From: Vogesella margarita
Lineage (GTDB): Bacteria; Pseudomonadota; Gammaproteobacteria; Burkholderiales; Chromobacteriaceae
NCBI RefSeq assembly: GCF_028548475.1
Contig: NZ_JAQQLE010000002.1
Span: forward strand, 186,001-250,000
Reading direction: 5' to 3'
Length of the DNA stretch: 64,000 nucleotides
Part shown: positions 18,852 to 26,996 of the stretch, piece after piece
Layout: each line of letters begins with the position of its first letter
How positions within the stretch are numbered: position 1 is the first letter of the stretch
Program-made: the position numbers and the translations under genes
The notes under the pieces: model-generated
Database searches by the model: none
What the model saw: only the letters and a program-made list of their open reading frames with translations
Told to the model about the DNA's origin: nothing

Positions 18852-18925
18852 TCAGCAGCGGGCGACATAACAGGCAATTTCAGGTAAAAAAACAGGACTT
18901 TTCGCAGAAATGCAGGGAGGGAATG

Positions 18926-19864
18926 ATGTTGGAACACGGCAAGGGCATACCGGTATTCAAGCTGTATGGCGAGGGCGCGGCGTGGCCGACGCCGGACCTG
19001 CTGCACTGCGAGAGCATCTCCAGCCGCAGCCAGCGTCACGGCTGGGAGATCGACCAGCACCGCCACGCCGACCTGTACCAGCTGCTGTACGTGCGTCGCG
19101 GCCCGGCGACGCTGTTCATCGAGGAGCACTGCACGCCGGTGGCGATGCCGGTGATCCAGGTGGTGCCGGCGATGTGCGTGCACGGCTTCCAGTTTCACGA
19201 CAGCATCGACGGCTACATCATCACGCTGGCGGCGCCGCTGGTGGCGTGGTTACAGGAGTGCCTGGCCAACTGTCCGCCGCTGCTGCAGCAGCCGGGCTGC
19301 TACGCCGCTGACGCCGAGCTGGACGCGCTGTTCCTCGCCATCGCCCGCGAATACGCCACCCCCGCCGCCGGCCGCGACGTGCTGCTGCGCTCGCTAGTGT
19401 GTGCGCTGGTGGTGCTGCTCAGCCGGCAGTTGCCGCAGGCGGCCAGCAGCACCGACCGTCCCGACCGCGGCCAGCCGCAGCTGGTGAAATTCTCGGCACT
19501 GGTGGAGCAGCACTACGCCGCGCACTGGCCGGTCAGCCGCTACGCGCGGCAGCTGGGGGTCACCAGCGCCTATCTCAACAGCGTCTGCCGCCGCCTGACC
19601 GGGCACAGCGCACTGCAGATCGTGCACCAGCGCCAGCTGCTGGAGGCGAAGCGCAACCTGATCTACACCGTGCTGTCGGTGAGCCAGATCGCCGATGTGC
19701 TCGGCTTTACCGAGCCGGCCTACTTCATCCGCTTCTTCCGCCGCCTCACCGGTGTTACCCCGCGCGTGTTCCGCCAGCGCGGCGGCGTGGTGCCGGCGCT
19801 GCCCGCGACGCCGGCAAAGCGTCATAATGGCGGCTCCGTCCCGGCAAACGAGCATTCCTCTTGA
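18926..19864 (+). CDS. pobR: AraC-family regulator of pobA (PobR/PobC type)
   Basis: A 312-residue AraC-type activator. The N-terminal part is a cupin-like effector domain (HGWEIDQHRHADLYQLLYV). The C-terminal ~100 residues hold two helix-turn-helices, SRYARQLGVTSAYLNSVC and SVSQIADVLGFTEPAYFIRF, ending in the family's RLTGVTPRVFR. ATG 18926 follows GGGAGGG at proper distance. It is divergent from pobA over a 146-base gap, the classic arrangement for activation by 4-hydroxybenzoate; effector identity is inference. Its stop overlaps the TTG start of the next gene by four bases, so the two are translationally coupled. Confidence 0.85.
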   Translation: MLEHGKGIPVFKLYGEGAAWPTPDLLHCESISSRSQRHGWEIDQHRHADLYQLLYVRRGPATLFIEEHCTPVAMPVIQVVPAMCVHGFQFHDSIDGYIITLAAPLVAWLQECLANCPPLLQQPGCYAADAELDALFLAIAREYATPAAGRDVLLRSLVCALVVLLSRQLPQAASSTDRPDRGQPQLVKFSALVEQHYAAHWPVSRYARQLGVTSAYLNSVCRRLTGHSALQIVHQRQLLEAKRNLIYTVLSVSQIADVLGFTEPAYFIRFFRRLTGVTPRVFRQRGGVVPALPATPAKRHNGGSVPANEHSS

Positions 19865-21183
19865 GCAAATACGGCACCATCGTCCAGCAGGTCATCGACA
19901 GCATCGAACACGGCAGCTACCAGGCCGGCGACGCGCTGCCCTCGCTGCGCCAGCTGGTGGCGCAGCACGCGGTCAGCCTCAATACCGCGCGCCGCGCCTA
20001 CTACGAACTGGAGCGGCTGGGCTACGTCGAGGCGCACGCCCGCAGCGGCTACGTGGTCGCCGCCGGCGCGCTGCACGGCGCCGACAGGTTGGCCGCGCCG
20101 CTGGGCGCACCCTTCATCGACACCGCGCTGTACGACACCCGGCCGCTGACGCACGCCTTCATCGGCGCCATGCGCCGCTACGACCAGGCACTGGCCGAGC
20201 CGGCGCTGGCCGGGCTGCCAGCGCTGCGGCGCCAGATCGCGCAGCAGGCGCACGCCGAGGGCTGGCGGCTGCAGGCCGACGACGTGCTGGTGACCTGCGG
20301 CGGCATGGAGGCGCTGTCGCTGGCCATCGCCGCGGTCACCCACGGCATCGCCGACCCCTGCGTCGCGGTGCTGCTGCCGGCCTTCCCCGGCCTGCTCGGC
20401 TGGCTGGCCGAGCACGGCGTGCGCGTGCTGCCGCTGGTGGCGGACGCGGACGACCGCCTGCCGCTGGCGACGCTGGCGCAGGCGCTGGCCGCCGGCGAGG
20501 TGCACGGCATCGCGCTGATGAGCGCGTTCTGCCACCCGCACGGCCGCTCGCTGCCGGCGGCCAGCCAGCAGGCGCTGCTGGCGCTGGCGCAGCAGTACGA
20601 CGTGCCGCTGATCGAGGACGATGCCTACCGCCATCTCGGTTTTGCCGACGCGGTGCCGCAGCCGCTGAAGGCGCTCGACCACGACGGCCGCGTGCTGTTG
20701 TGCAGCACCTTTTCCAAGTCGCTGGCGCCGGGCTACCGCGTCGGTTGGCTGGCGCCGGGGCGCTACGCCGACATCGTGCGCCGGCTGAAGCTGGCGCACA
20801 CGCTGGCCTCGCCGCTGCCCAACCAGCTGGCGCTGGCGGAGCTGCTGGCCGGCGGCCGCCACCTGCCGCTGCTGGCGCGCCTGCGCGGTCTGCTGGCGCA
20901 GAAGGTGCGCGCGCTGGAGGCGGCGCTGCAGCCGCGCCTGCCGGACGGCGTGGTGCTGCGCGCGGCCGAGGGCGGGTATTTCGTGTGGCTGGACGCGCTG
21001 CCCTGCGACAGCGTGCAGCTGGCGGCCGAGGCCGAGCGTGCGGGCATCGTGCTGGCGCCCGGTACCCTGTGCCTGCCGGGCGAGGCCGGCCGCCGCGCGC
21101 TGCGGCTGAACGCCAGCTATTTCGATCCGCTGCGCCAGCAGGCGGCGCTGGACTGGCTGGCGCGCGCGCTGCGCCAGCACTGA
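19861..21183 (+). CDS. MocR-type regulator: GntR helix-turn-helix fused to an aminotransferase domain
   Basis: A 440-residue protein starting at TTG 19861. The N-terminal GntR winged helix (GSYQAGDALPSLRQLVAQHAVS...YELERLGYVEA) is followed by a fold-type I PLP aminotransferase domain with CSTFSKSLAPGYRVGWL carrying the PLP lysine. MocR proteins are mostly transcription factors that sense PLP-linked metabolites rather than working enzymes. It overlaps the pobR stop (TTGA), so they form a two-gene operon, an unusual pairing. Target genes are unknown. A diverged repeat copy lies at 20084-20096. Confidence 0.88.
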   Translation: MSKYGTIVQQVIDSIEHGSYQAGDALPSLRQLVAQHAVSLNTARRAYYELERLGYVEAHARSGYVVAAGALHGADRLAAPLGAPFIDTALYDTRPLTHAFIGAMRRYDQALAEPALAGLPALRRQIAQQAHAEGWRLQADDVLVTCGGMEALSLAIAAVTHGIADPCVAVLLPAFPGLLGWLAEHGVRVLPLVADADDRLPLATLAQALAAGEVHGIALMSAFCHPHGRSLPAASQQALLALAQQYDVPLIEDDAYRHLGFADAVPQPLKALDHDGRVLLCSTFSKSLAPGYRVGWLAPGRYADIVRRLKLAHTLASPLPNQLALAELLAGGRHLPLLARLRGLLAQKVRALEAALQPRLPDGVVLRAAEGGYFVWLDALPCDSVQLAAEAERAGIVLAPGTLCLPGEAGRRALRLNASYFDPLRQQAALDWLARALRQH

Positions 21184-21188
21184 GCATT

Positions 21189-21201
21189 GCGGCCAACCTT
21201 G
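21189..21201 (+). repeat. Exact copy of the 13-base uptake-like repeat
   Basis: Exact GCGGCCAACCTTG between the convergent MocR gene and ccoG, starting six bases after the MocR stop. Confidence 0.85.
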
Positions 21202-21208
21202 TCGCCGC

Positions 21209-22600
21209 TTACGGCATCAGCAGGCGCGCTTCCTCGTGCAGCACCTGGCTCGGGTCGTCCAGGTTGACGATGCGCACGCCGACGGTGTGGCTGCCGCTGG
21301 GCAGTACGGCCGGATCGGCGACCAGCGCGACGTTGAAGCTGCTGACGCTGTCGCCGGCCACCTGCAGTATCGGCGCCTCCACCCGCACCAGGCCGGCGCT
21401 TTCCACTTGTAAACGGTAGCGGCGGCTGTCGCGCTCGGTGTTCATGATGCGCACGTTGTAGACGTTCTCGATGTAGCCGTCGTTGCTCTCGCGCTGCATC
21501 ACTGCGCGGTCGCGCAGGATGTCGACCTTGAACGGTACCCGCAGCGCGAGGCCGGTGGCCGACAGCGCGACGATGCCCAGCAGCAGGCCGCCGTAGACCA
21601 GCGCGCGCGGGCGCTGCCGCAGCGACGGCAGCGGCTGCTGCTGTGCCATCGCGTGCTGGGTGCTGAAGCGGATCAGGCCGCGTGCCTGGCCGGTCTTGTC
21701 CATCACCTCGTCGCAGACGTCGATGCAGGCGGCGCAGCCGATGCACTCGTATTGCAGGCCTTCGCGGATGTCGATGCCGGTCGGGCACACCTGCACGCAC
21801 AGCCCGCAATCGACGCAGGCGCCCTGCGGCTTGTCGTCGCGGCCAACGTTGGCCGCAGCAATCGGGATGATGGCGTGCTGCTTGCGTCGCGCGCCGCGCG
21901 GTTCGCCGCGCTTGTCGTCGTAGGCCACCAGCAGCGTGTCGCGGTCGAACATCGCGCCCTGGAAGCGGGCGTACGGGCACATGTGCTTGCAGACTTGTTC
22001 TCTGAGATGACCGGCCAGCAGCCAGGTAAAGCCGCCGTAGCTGAGCGCGAACAGCGCCTCCCACACCCCGATGTCGCCGGCGCCGAGGTTGGCCGCCAGC
22101 TCGCGCATCGGCGTGAAATAGCCGACCAGGGTCAGGCCGGTCCACAGCGAGAACGCGGCCATCAGCAGCTGCGTCGTGCTCTTGCGCAGCACTTTTTCCG
22201 CCCCCCACGGTGCCGCGTCGCGCTTGCGGCGCTGGTTGGGCGGGCCTTCCACCCAGCGCTCGATCCAGATCATGATCTCGGTGTACACCGTCTGCGGACA
22301 GGAAAAGCCGCACCACAGCCGCCCGGCCAGCATCGTCCACAGGAACAGCCCCAGCGCCGCGACGATCAGCGCCGCCGCCAGGTAGATGAAGTCCTGCGGC
22401 AGCAGGGTGAGGCCGAACAGGTACAGGCGCATGCTGTCGAAATCGAAGCGCGTCGCCTGCTGCCCGTCCCAGTTCAGCCACGGCAGGCCGAAGTAGATCA
22501 GCTGGGTGACGAGCACGAAGGCGACGCGCACGGTGTTGAAACGGCCGCCGGTGAGGCGGGGGTAGACTTTGCTGGAGACGAAGTGCAGGGGCGTTGCCAT
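21209..22600 (-). CDS. ccoG: Cytochrome c oxidase accessory protein CcoG (RdxA/FixG)
   Basis: A 463-residue inner-membrane ferredoxin-like protein. About five membrane helices surround CGFSCPQTVYTE and KHMCPYARFQG. A two-cluster ferredoxin domain carries CVDCGLCVQVCPTGIDIR and CIGCAACIDVC, and the C-terminal periplasmic domain is immunoglobulin-like. CcoG handles copper reduction for assembly of cbb3-type oxidase. The ccoNOP structural genes are not in the window. Start ATG 22600; the frame runs 35 codons further upstream without family similarity. The gene contains an 18-base palindromic repeat variant at 21839-21856. Confidence 0.95.
   Translation of the reverse strand: MATPLHFVSSKVYPRLTGGRFNTVRVAFVLVTQLIYFGLPWLNWDGQQATRFDFDSMRLYLFGLTLLPQDFIYLAAALIVAALGLFLWTMLAGRLWCGFSCPQTVYTEIMIWIERWVEGPPNQRRKRDAAPWGAEKVLRKSTTQLLMAAFSLWTGLTLVGYFTPMRELAANLGAGDIGVWEALFALSYGGFTWLLAGHLREQVCKHMCPYARFQGAMFDRDTLLVAYDDKRGEPRGARRKQHAIIPIAAANVGRDDKPQGACVDCGLCVQVCPTGIDIREGLQYECIGCAACIDVCDEVMDKTGQARGLIRFSTQHAMAQQQPLPSLRQRPRALVYGGLLLGIVALSATGLALRVPFKVDILRDRAVMQRESNDGYIENVYNVRIMNTERDSRRYRLQVESAGLVRVEAPILQVAGDSVSSFNVALVADPAVLPSGSHTVGVRIVNLDDPSQVLHEEARLLMP
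21839..21856. repeat. Perfectly palindromic variant of the uptake-like repeat inside ccoG
   Basis: GCGGCCAACGTTGGCCGC is a perfect 18-base palindrome. It equals two overlapping 12-of-13 copies of the repeat on opposite strands. The same palindrome recurs at 47588-47605. Confidence 0.75.
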
Positions 22601-22776
22601 GATGCGGACCCGAAGAGAAACGATGCCCGAGCTTAGGCGGCGTTGGCGGGGGGCAACAGGCACAGAGCGGCGCGATCGGCAGGACACAGCGGCGCCGGCG
22701 AACACGGGGTTTGACGTGGATCAGACGGAACGCTGCGGCCAGGGTTGGCCGCAGGTCACTGCGCGTGAACCGGTTC

Positions 22777-24615
22777 TCAGCCGGTGCGCACGCAGTTGCG
22801 GCCTTCCTGCTTGGCCAGATACAGCGCGGCGTCGGCGCGTGCGATCAGCGGTGTCGGCGTTTCCTCGCCCGGGTACAGCTCGCTGATGCCGATGCTGACG
22901 GTGAAGCGCACCGCCTCGCCGCCCAGCGGGTTGTCGAGGCGGAGCTGCTCCACCGCCTCGCGCACCCGCTCCATCATCAGGCCGGCATTGTAGCGGTCGG
23001 TGTCGGGCAGCAGGATGGCGAACTCCTCGCCGCCCAGGCGGCCGCAGACGTCCTCCAGCCGCACGTTGAACTGGATGCAGGAGGCGAAGCGGCGCAGCAC
23101 CTCGTCGCCGAAGCCGTGGCCGAAGCGGTCGTTGATGTGCTTGAAGAAGTCGAGGTCCAGCATCGCCAGCGACAGCGGCCGTTGCCAGCGCTGGCCGCGC
23201 GCGATTTCCTCCTGCGCGCGCTGCAGGAACTGGCGACGGTTGTACAGCCCGGTCAGCTCGTCGGTATTGGCGAGGCGCTCCAGGTCGGCCTGCAGCTGCT
23301 TGGCGGCGCTGATGTCGTACTTGATGGCGACGATGTGGATCAGCTGCTTGTGCGCATCGCGCACCGGCACCACCGACACCGTCTCGACGCAGCGGTGGCC
23401 GTCGGGGCGCAGGCTGCTCAGCTCGCCGCGCCAGGGCTGGCCGTCGTGGATCGCCTGTGCCAGCTGCTCCTGCAGCTCCGGCTGCTGTTCCAGCAGCAGC
23501 TCGGCCAGGCGGCTCCGGCCGCGCACCTCGTCGAGGCGGTGGCCGGTCATGCTGGCGAATGCCGGGTTGATGTACTGCACCACGCCGTTGCCGTCGGCGA
23601 TGGCGATGGCCTCGGCGGCGTAGTCGATGGCCGCGCTGCGGATGGACAGCGCCTCGCTCAGCGCCACGTTCTGCAGGTAGCGGCGGGTGGCGTACACGAC
23701 CAGCAGCACCATCACTACCCAGCTGGCGAGGAACAGCACCAGCTTGCTCCACCACGGCTCCAGCAGGGTGTCCTTGTCGATGCCGACCGACACGATCACC
23801 GGCAGGAACTCGATCTGGCGCGTCACGTGCAGACGGCGGCGGCCGTCGAGGGCCGAGGTCGCCTCGTACTGTGCCTCGCTCTGCTGGTTGCGGATCATCG
23901 CCTCGGCCTGCGGGTCCGGCAGCGGCTGCGCCGGCAGCTTCGGTAGCATCGGCTGGCGCGCCAGCAGCTGGCGCTGCTCGTCGGCAAAGAACAGCACGTC
24001 GTAGCGGTTGCCGACCATCGCGCGGTTGATCTGGGCCTGGAAGTGCTCGACGCGCACCGCGCTGCCGATCAGGCCGATCACCTTGCCGTCGTCGCCGCGC
24101 ACCCGCTGCGTGGCCAGCACCACGTCGTCGCCGGCAATGGTGTGGAAGCGTTCGCTGACGAAGCGGTCGTCGCGGTTGTTGGCCAGCATCGCCTTGCAGT
24201 AGCTGCGCTCGCTGGCGTCGAAGCCGGGCGATACCTTGAACGACAGCACCAGCTTGCAGTGGCGGTCGACCAGGATCAGGTCGTAGGTTTGTGGCATGCC
24301 CTGCATCGCGCGCACCAGGCGCTGTTCCAGCGCGCTGCGCGCCGGGCTGTCGCTGGCGGTGGCAAAGTCGGCGGCACCAAGCTGGCGCGCGAGCGTGCTC
24401 TGGATCAGGTCGATCTCGCGGAATTCGCGCTGTATCCACTCCGCCAGCAGCAGGTTGGTGACGCGCGCCTGGTTGTAGCCCTGCTTGAGGGCGCTGCGGT
24501 AGGACGACGCCAGCTCCAGCGCGCCGAGGCCGAGCAGCAGCAGACACAGCGCGGTGCTGAGCAGCAGCGTCCTGGCGGTGAGGCTGGACAGGGAAAAGCG
24601 CGGGATGATGGGCAT
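22777..24615 (-). CDS. Membrane diguanylate cyclase with periplasmic dCACHE sensor, PAS and GGDEF
   Basis: From ATG 24615 the product is 612 residues. A first membrane helix (about residues 15-33) and a second (near 300) enclose a periplasmic domain of about 250 residues with CACHE-like features. A PAS domain (about 325-440) and a GGDEF domain follow. The active site reads GRLGGEEFAILLPD, and RLED sits five residues before GGEEF, the canonical inhibitory I-site, so an active, product-inhibited cyclase is expected. The ligand is unknown. The frame upstream of 24615 overlaps the divergent membrane-protein gene, so the shorter start is preferred. Confidence 0.92.
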   Translation of the reverse strand: MPIIPRFSLSSLTARTLLLSTALCLLLLGLGALELASSYRSALKQGYNQARVTNLLLAEWIQREFREIDLIQSTLARQLGAADFATASDSPARSALEQRLVRAMQGMPQTYDLILVDRHCKLVLSFKVSPGFDASERSYCKAMLANNRDDRFVSERFHTIAGDDVVLATQRVRGDDGKVIGLIGSAVRVEHFQAQINRAMVGNRYDVLFFADEQRQLLARQPMLPKLPAQPLPDPQAEAMIRNQQSEAQYEATSALDGRRRLHVTRQIEFLPVIVSVGIDKDTLLEPWWSKLVLFLASWVVMVLLVVYATRRYLQNVALSEALSIRSAAIDYAAEAIAIADGNGVVQYINPAFASMTGHRLDEVRGRSRLAELLLEQQPELQEQLAQAIHDGQPWRGELSSLRPDGHRCVETVSVVPVRDAHKQLIHIVAIKYDISAAKQLQADLERLANTDELTGLYNRRQFLQRAQEEIARGQRWQRPLSLAMLDLDFFKHINDRFGHGFGDEVLRRFASCIQFNVRLEDVCGRLGGEEFAILLPDTDRYNAGLMMERVREAVEQLRLDNPLGGEAVRFTVSIGISELYPGEETPTPLIARADAALYLAKQEGRNCVRTG

Positions 24616-24750
24616 ACGCTGGGTGGCGAAGTCGCGATCAAGGGGGACTCGGGGGATTCTCGCATGAAGCGTCGCGCGCCAGCACGCCGATTTGCCGCGG
24701 CGGGCGCAACGCGTTGTAATGCGCGCTTCGGGTCTGATTGAGTCTATGTC

Positions 24751-25188
24751 ATGGAATATCGCTTCCGGTTTGCCGAAATACCGCTGCGCCTGCGTCGCAG
24801 CGCGCAATTATTGTGGCTGTCGCTGCTGCTGGGCGCGCTGACGCAGCTGGGTGAACGGCTGTGGCTGGGCAGCGCCTTGCCGCCGGCGGAGCTGGCGAGG
24901 CTGCTGGCCTTTGTGGTGCTGGCCTACGGCCTGTCGGCGTGGGTGGTGTGGGAGCTGGCGCGCGCGCGGCCGTGGGCGCGGCTGGCGCTCAGCGGCTGGC
25001 TGTTGCTGTCGCTGTTCGCGTGGCTGAGCCAGCTGGCGGCGGCCATGCCGTGGTGGCAGCACGGCGCCGACGCGCTGGTGTTGCTGCTGGACGCGGTGGC
25101 GCTGTACCTAGCGTGGACGGGCAGCGCCGCGCAGTGGTTCCGTAGCCAGCGCCAGGCGGTGGAGGCGGCGCCCGCCGATCGCGACTAG
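24751..25188 (+). CDS. Small integral membrane protein of unknown function
   Basis: The 145-residue product has four hydrophobic segments (about 18-33, 46-68, 75-98, 105-122) and charged ends. It is leucine- and tryptophan-rich. I do not recognise a family. It is divergent from the diguanylate cyclase and ends before a strong bidirectional terminator built from two uptake-like repeats. Confidence 0.65.
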   Translation: MEYRFRFAEIPLRLRRSAQLLWLSLLLGALTQLGERLWLGSALPPAELARLLAFVVLAYGLSAWVVWELARARPWARLALSGWLLLSLFAWLSQLAAAMPWWQHGADALVLLLDAVALYLAWTGSAAQWFRSQRQAVEAAPADRD

Positions 25189-25315
25189 GCGGCAGGCGGC
25201 GTGAAAACTGCCGCCAACAGCCGTCTTCTTGCGCCAAAACAGACTTTCTTGGGTATTTTTGGCAGATTGTCGCTGGCGGTGAGTGGCTGTCATGGCACGC
25301 CGTGACGGTACGAAA

Positions 25316-25360
25316 AAAGCGATGCGGCCAACCTTGCAACAAGGTTGGCCGCATCGCTTT
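25316..25360. terminator. Bidirectional terminator made of two exact uptake-like repeats head to head
   Basis: Exact copies at 25324-25336 (plus) and 25340-25352 (minus) form the core of a 21-base-pair perfect stem with a three-base loop. Six A precede and TTTAT follows. It lies between the convergent membrane-protein gene (stop 25188) and the LysE gene (stop 25368), so it should stop transcription from both sides. Confidence 0.9.
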
Positions 25361-25367
25361 ATGTGTT

Positions 25368-25994
25368 TCAGCGGCTGAAGATCAGGCGCAGCCCGAGCGC
25401 GACGAACACGGTGCCGGCGAGGCGATCCAGCCACATGCCGCGCCGCGGCGTGGTCATCAGCCATTGACCGGCGTAACCGGAAAAATAGCCGAGCAGGCCG
25501 AACAGCAGCGCCGCCTGCAGCGTGAACAACACCCCCAGCTGCAGCGTCTGCCAGGCGACGCCAGCGCCGTCGGCGACGATGAACTGCGGCAGGAAGGCGA
25601 GGAAGAACAGCACCACCTTGGGGTTGATGGCATTGGCCAGCAGTCCCTTGCCGAACAGCGCCGCCAGCCCGTCCTGCTGGCCCTGGCCGCCGCCCTGCCA
25701 CTGGCTGCCGCGGCTGCGTAGCGCCTGCACTCCCAGCCATACCAGATACAGCCCGCCGGCGAGTTTCAGCGCGAGGAAGGCGGTGGCCGACGCCGCCAGC
25801 AGCGCGCTGATGCCGGCCGCGGCCAGCAGGGTGTGGCTGAGGCAGCCCAGCGCGCAGCCCAGCCCGAACACCATGCCGTGACGCCGCCCGCGCGCGATGC
25901 CCAGGCTCAGCACCATCAGGTTGTCCGGCCCCGGCGATAGCGTGATCAGCATCGCGGCGGCAAGAAAGGCAAGGATCTGGTCGGGGCTCAACAT
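25368..25994 (-). CDS. LysE/RhtB family amino-acid exporter
   Basis: A 208-residue inner-membrane protein with about six hydrophobic segments and the family signature SPGPDNLMVLSLGIARGRRHG near the N-terminus. NAINPKVVLFFLAFLPQFI follows in the middle. LysE/RhtB proteins export amino acids or homoserine lactone-like compounds. GGAG precedes the ATG. It is followed by the repeat-built terminator. The GNAT gene upstream is on the same strand, 55 bases away, so co-transcription is possible. Confidence 0.9.
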   Translation of the reverse strand: MLSPDQILAFLAAAMLITLSPGPDNLMVLSLGIARGRRHGMVFGLGCALGCLSHTLLAAAGISALLAASATAFLALKLAGGLYLVWLGVQALRSRGSQWQGGGQGQQDGLAALFGKGLLANAINPKVVLFFLAFLPQFIVADGAGVAWQTLQLGVLFTLQAALLFGLLGYFSGYAGQWLMTTPRRGMWLDRLAGTVFVALGLRLIFSR

Positions 25995-26049
25995 GGTGGA
26001 CTCCTGCTATAAAGACTGCATTATCAGTGACTTGCGGGAAAAGTCCGGC

Positions 26050-26550
26050 TCAGCCCAGTGTCTTGCCGAAGATGATCAGGTCGCGGTGCACGCCGTCCAG
26101 CACCGCCACGCGCGGGAAGTGCGCCCACTGTGCAAAGCCGTGGCGCTGGAACAGCGCGACGCTGGGCTGGTTATGGCCGAACACGAAGCCGAGCAGGTTC
26201 TCCACTCCGTACTGCGGCGCGATGTCCATCACCTGTTGCAGCAGGCGGCTGCCCATGCCGCGCCCGCGGCAGCTTTCGGCCAGATAGATGCTGACTTCGG
26301 CGGTGCCGTTGTAGGCAGGGCGGCCGTAGAAGTCGGACAGGCTGACCCAGGCGATGACCGTGTCTTGCTCGCGCACCACCCACAGTGGCCGGCGCGTGGC
26401 GTTGTGCGCGTGGAACCACGGCAGGCGGCTATCGACGCTGACCGGCTCCAGGTCGGCGGTCACCATGCGCCCGGCGATGGTGCTGTTGTAGATGGCGACG
26501 ATCTGCGGCAGGTCGTCGAGGGTGGCAATGTCCAGCTGCACGTGACTCAT
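26050..26550 (-). CDS. GNAT N-acetyltransferase, phosphinothricin-acetyltransferase-like
   Basis: From ATG 26550 (behind GAGGAG) the product is 166 residues. It shows IVAIYNSTIAGRMVTADLE, the PAT-type substrate loop VSLSDFYGRPAYNGTAEVSIYL, and the acetyl-CoA loop CRGRGMGSRLLQQ. This subgroup acetylates phosphinothricin, methionine sulfone/sulfoximine or similar amino-acid analogues; the natural substrate here is unknown. A 446-base AT-containing region lies upstream with TTACG palindromes that may control it. Confidence 0.85.
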   Translation of the reverse strand: MSHVQLDIATLDDLPQIVAIYNSTIAGRMVTADLEPVSVDSRLPWFHAHNATRRPLWVVREQDTVIAWVSLSDFYGRPAYNGTAEVSIYLAESCRGRGMGSRLLQQVMDIAPQYGVENLLGFVFGHNQPSVALFQRHGFAQWAHFPRVAVLDGVHRDLIIFGKTLG

Positions 26551-26996
26551 GGTGTCTCCTCGGTTCCGATCGGGACATTGTGCTGGATGGCGATGGCTTT
26601 GTGAACGTGCAATCAGGGGGCAGAACAGACTGTTTTGGGAGCGGTGCTTTTGGGTGGTGCCCACCATCCTGTGGCAATCCGACGGCCTGTTTCGTAATAA
26701 AAATTACGAATTACGTTATTTTTTTACGTAATAAATTTGTTTTTATGGCCTGCGTGGCCGGTTGCCGGCCAGTTGTTGCGTGGGGATAGGGGGCGGCAAG
26801 GCGCGGGTGGCGGCTGCGGGGAGACGGTGGCGACCGACGGCAGCACGGCAAGCGTCGCCGCTCATCGTGGCGAGGATCGCCGCCGCCGTTCTTTGCGGTC
26901 GGGGTGTGGTGAAGACGTGCCGCGCGGACCGACCGACGCGCAGTCGCTATCAAGATGGAGAAAGGGGTGAAGCGGCCGCTCGGGCCAGAGGCATGC
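26551..26996. other. Intergenic region with TTACG palindrome cluster
   Basis: I find no convincing gene in these 446 bases. The stretch 26691-26732 is AT-rich and carries TTCGTAA/TTACGAA arms around six bases (26691-26710), then TTACGT at 26711 and the palindrome TTACGTAA at 26724-26731. This cluster is about 140 bases upstream of the GNAT start. The rest (26760-26960) is GC-rich with no codon structure that I trust. Confidence 0.5.

Noticed and set aside
19822-21180. 452-codon minus frame opposite the MocR gene
   Set aside because: Antisense shadow of a well-conserved regulator; high-GC third-position bias explains its length.
26711-26953. Possible 80-codon gene in the gap upstream of the GNAT gene
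   Set aside because: Low-complexity Arg/Pro/His composition, no ribosome binding site and no family resemblance.
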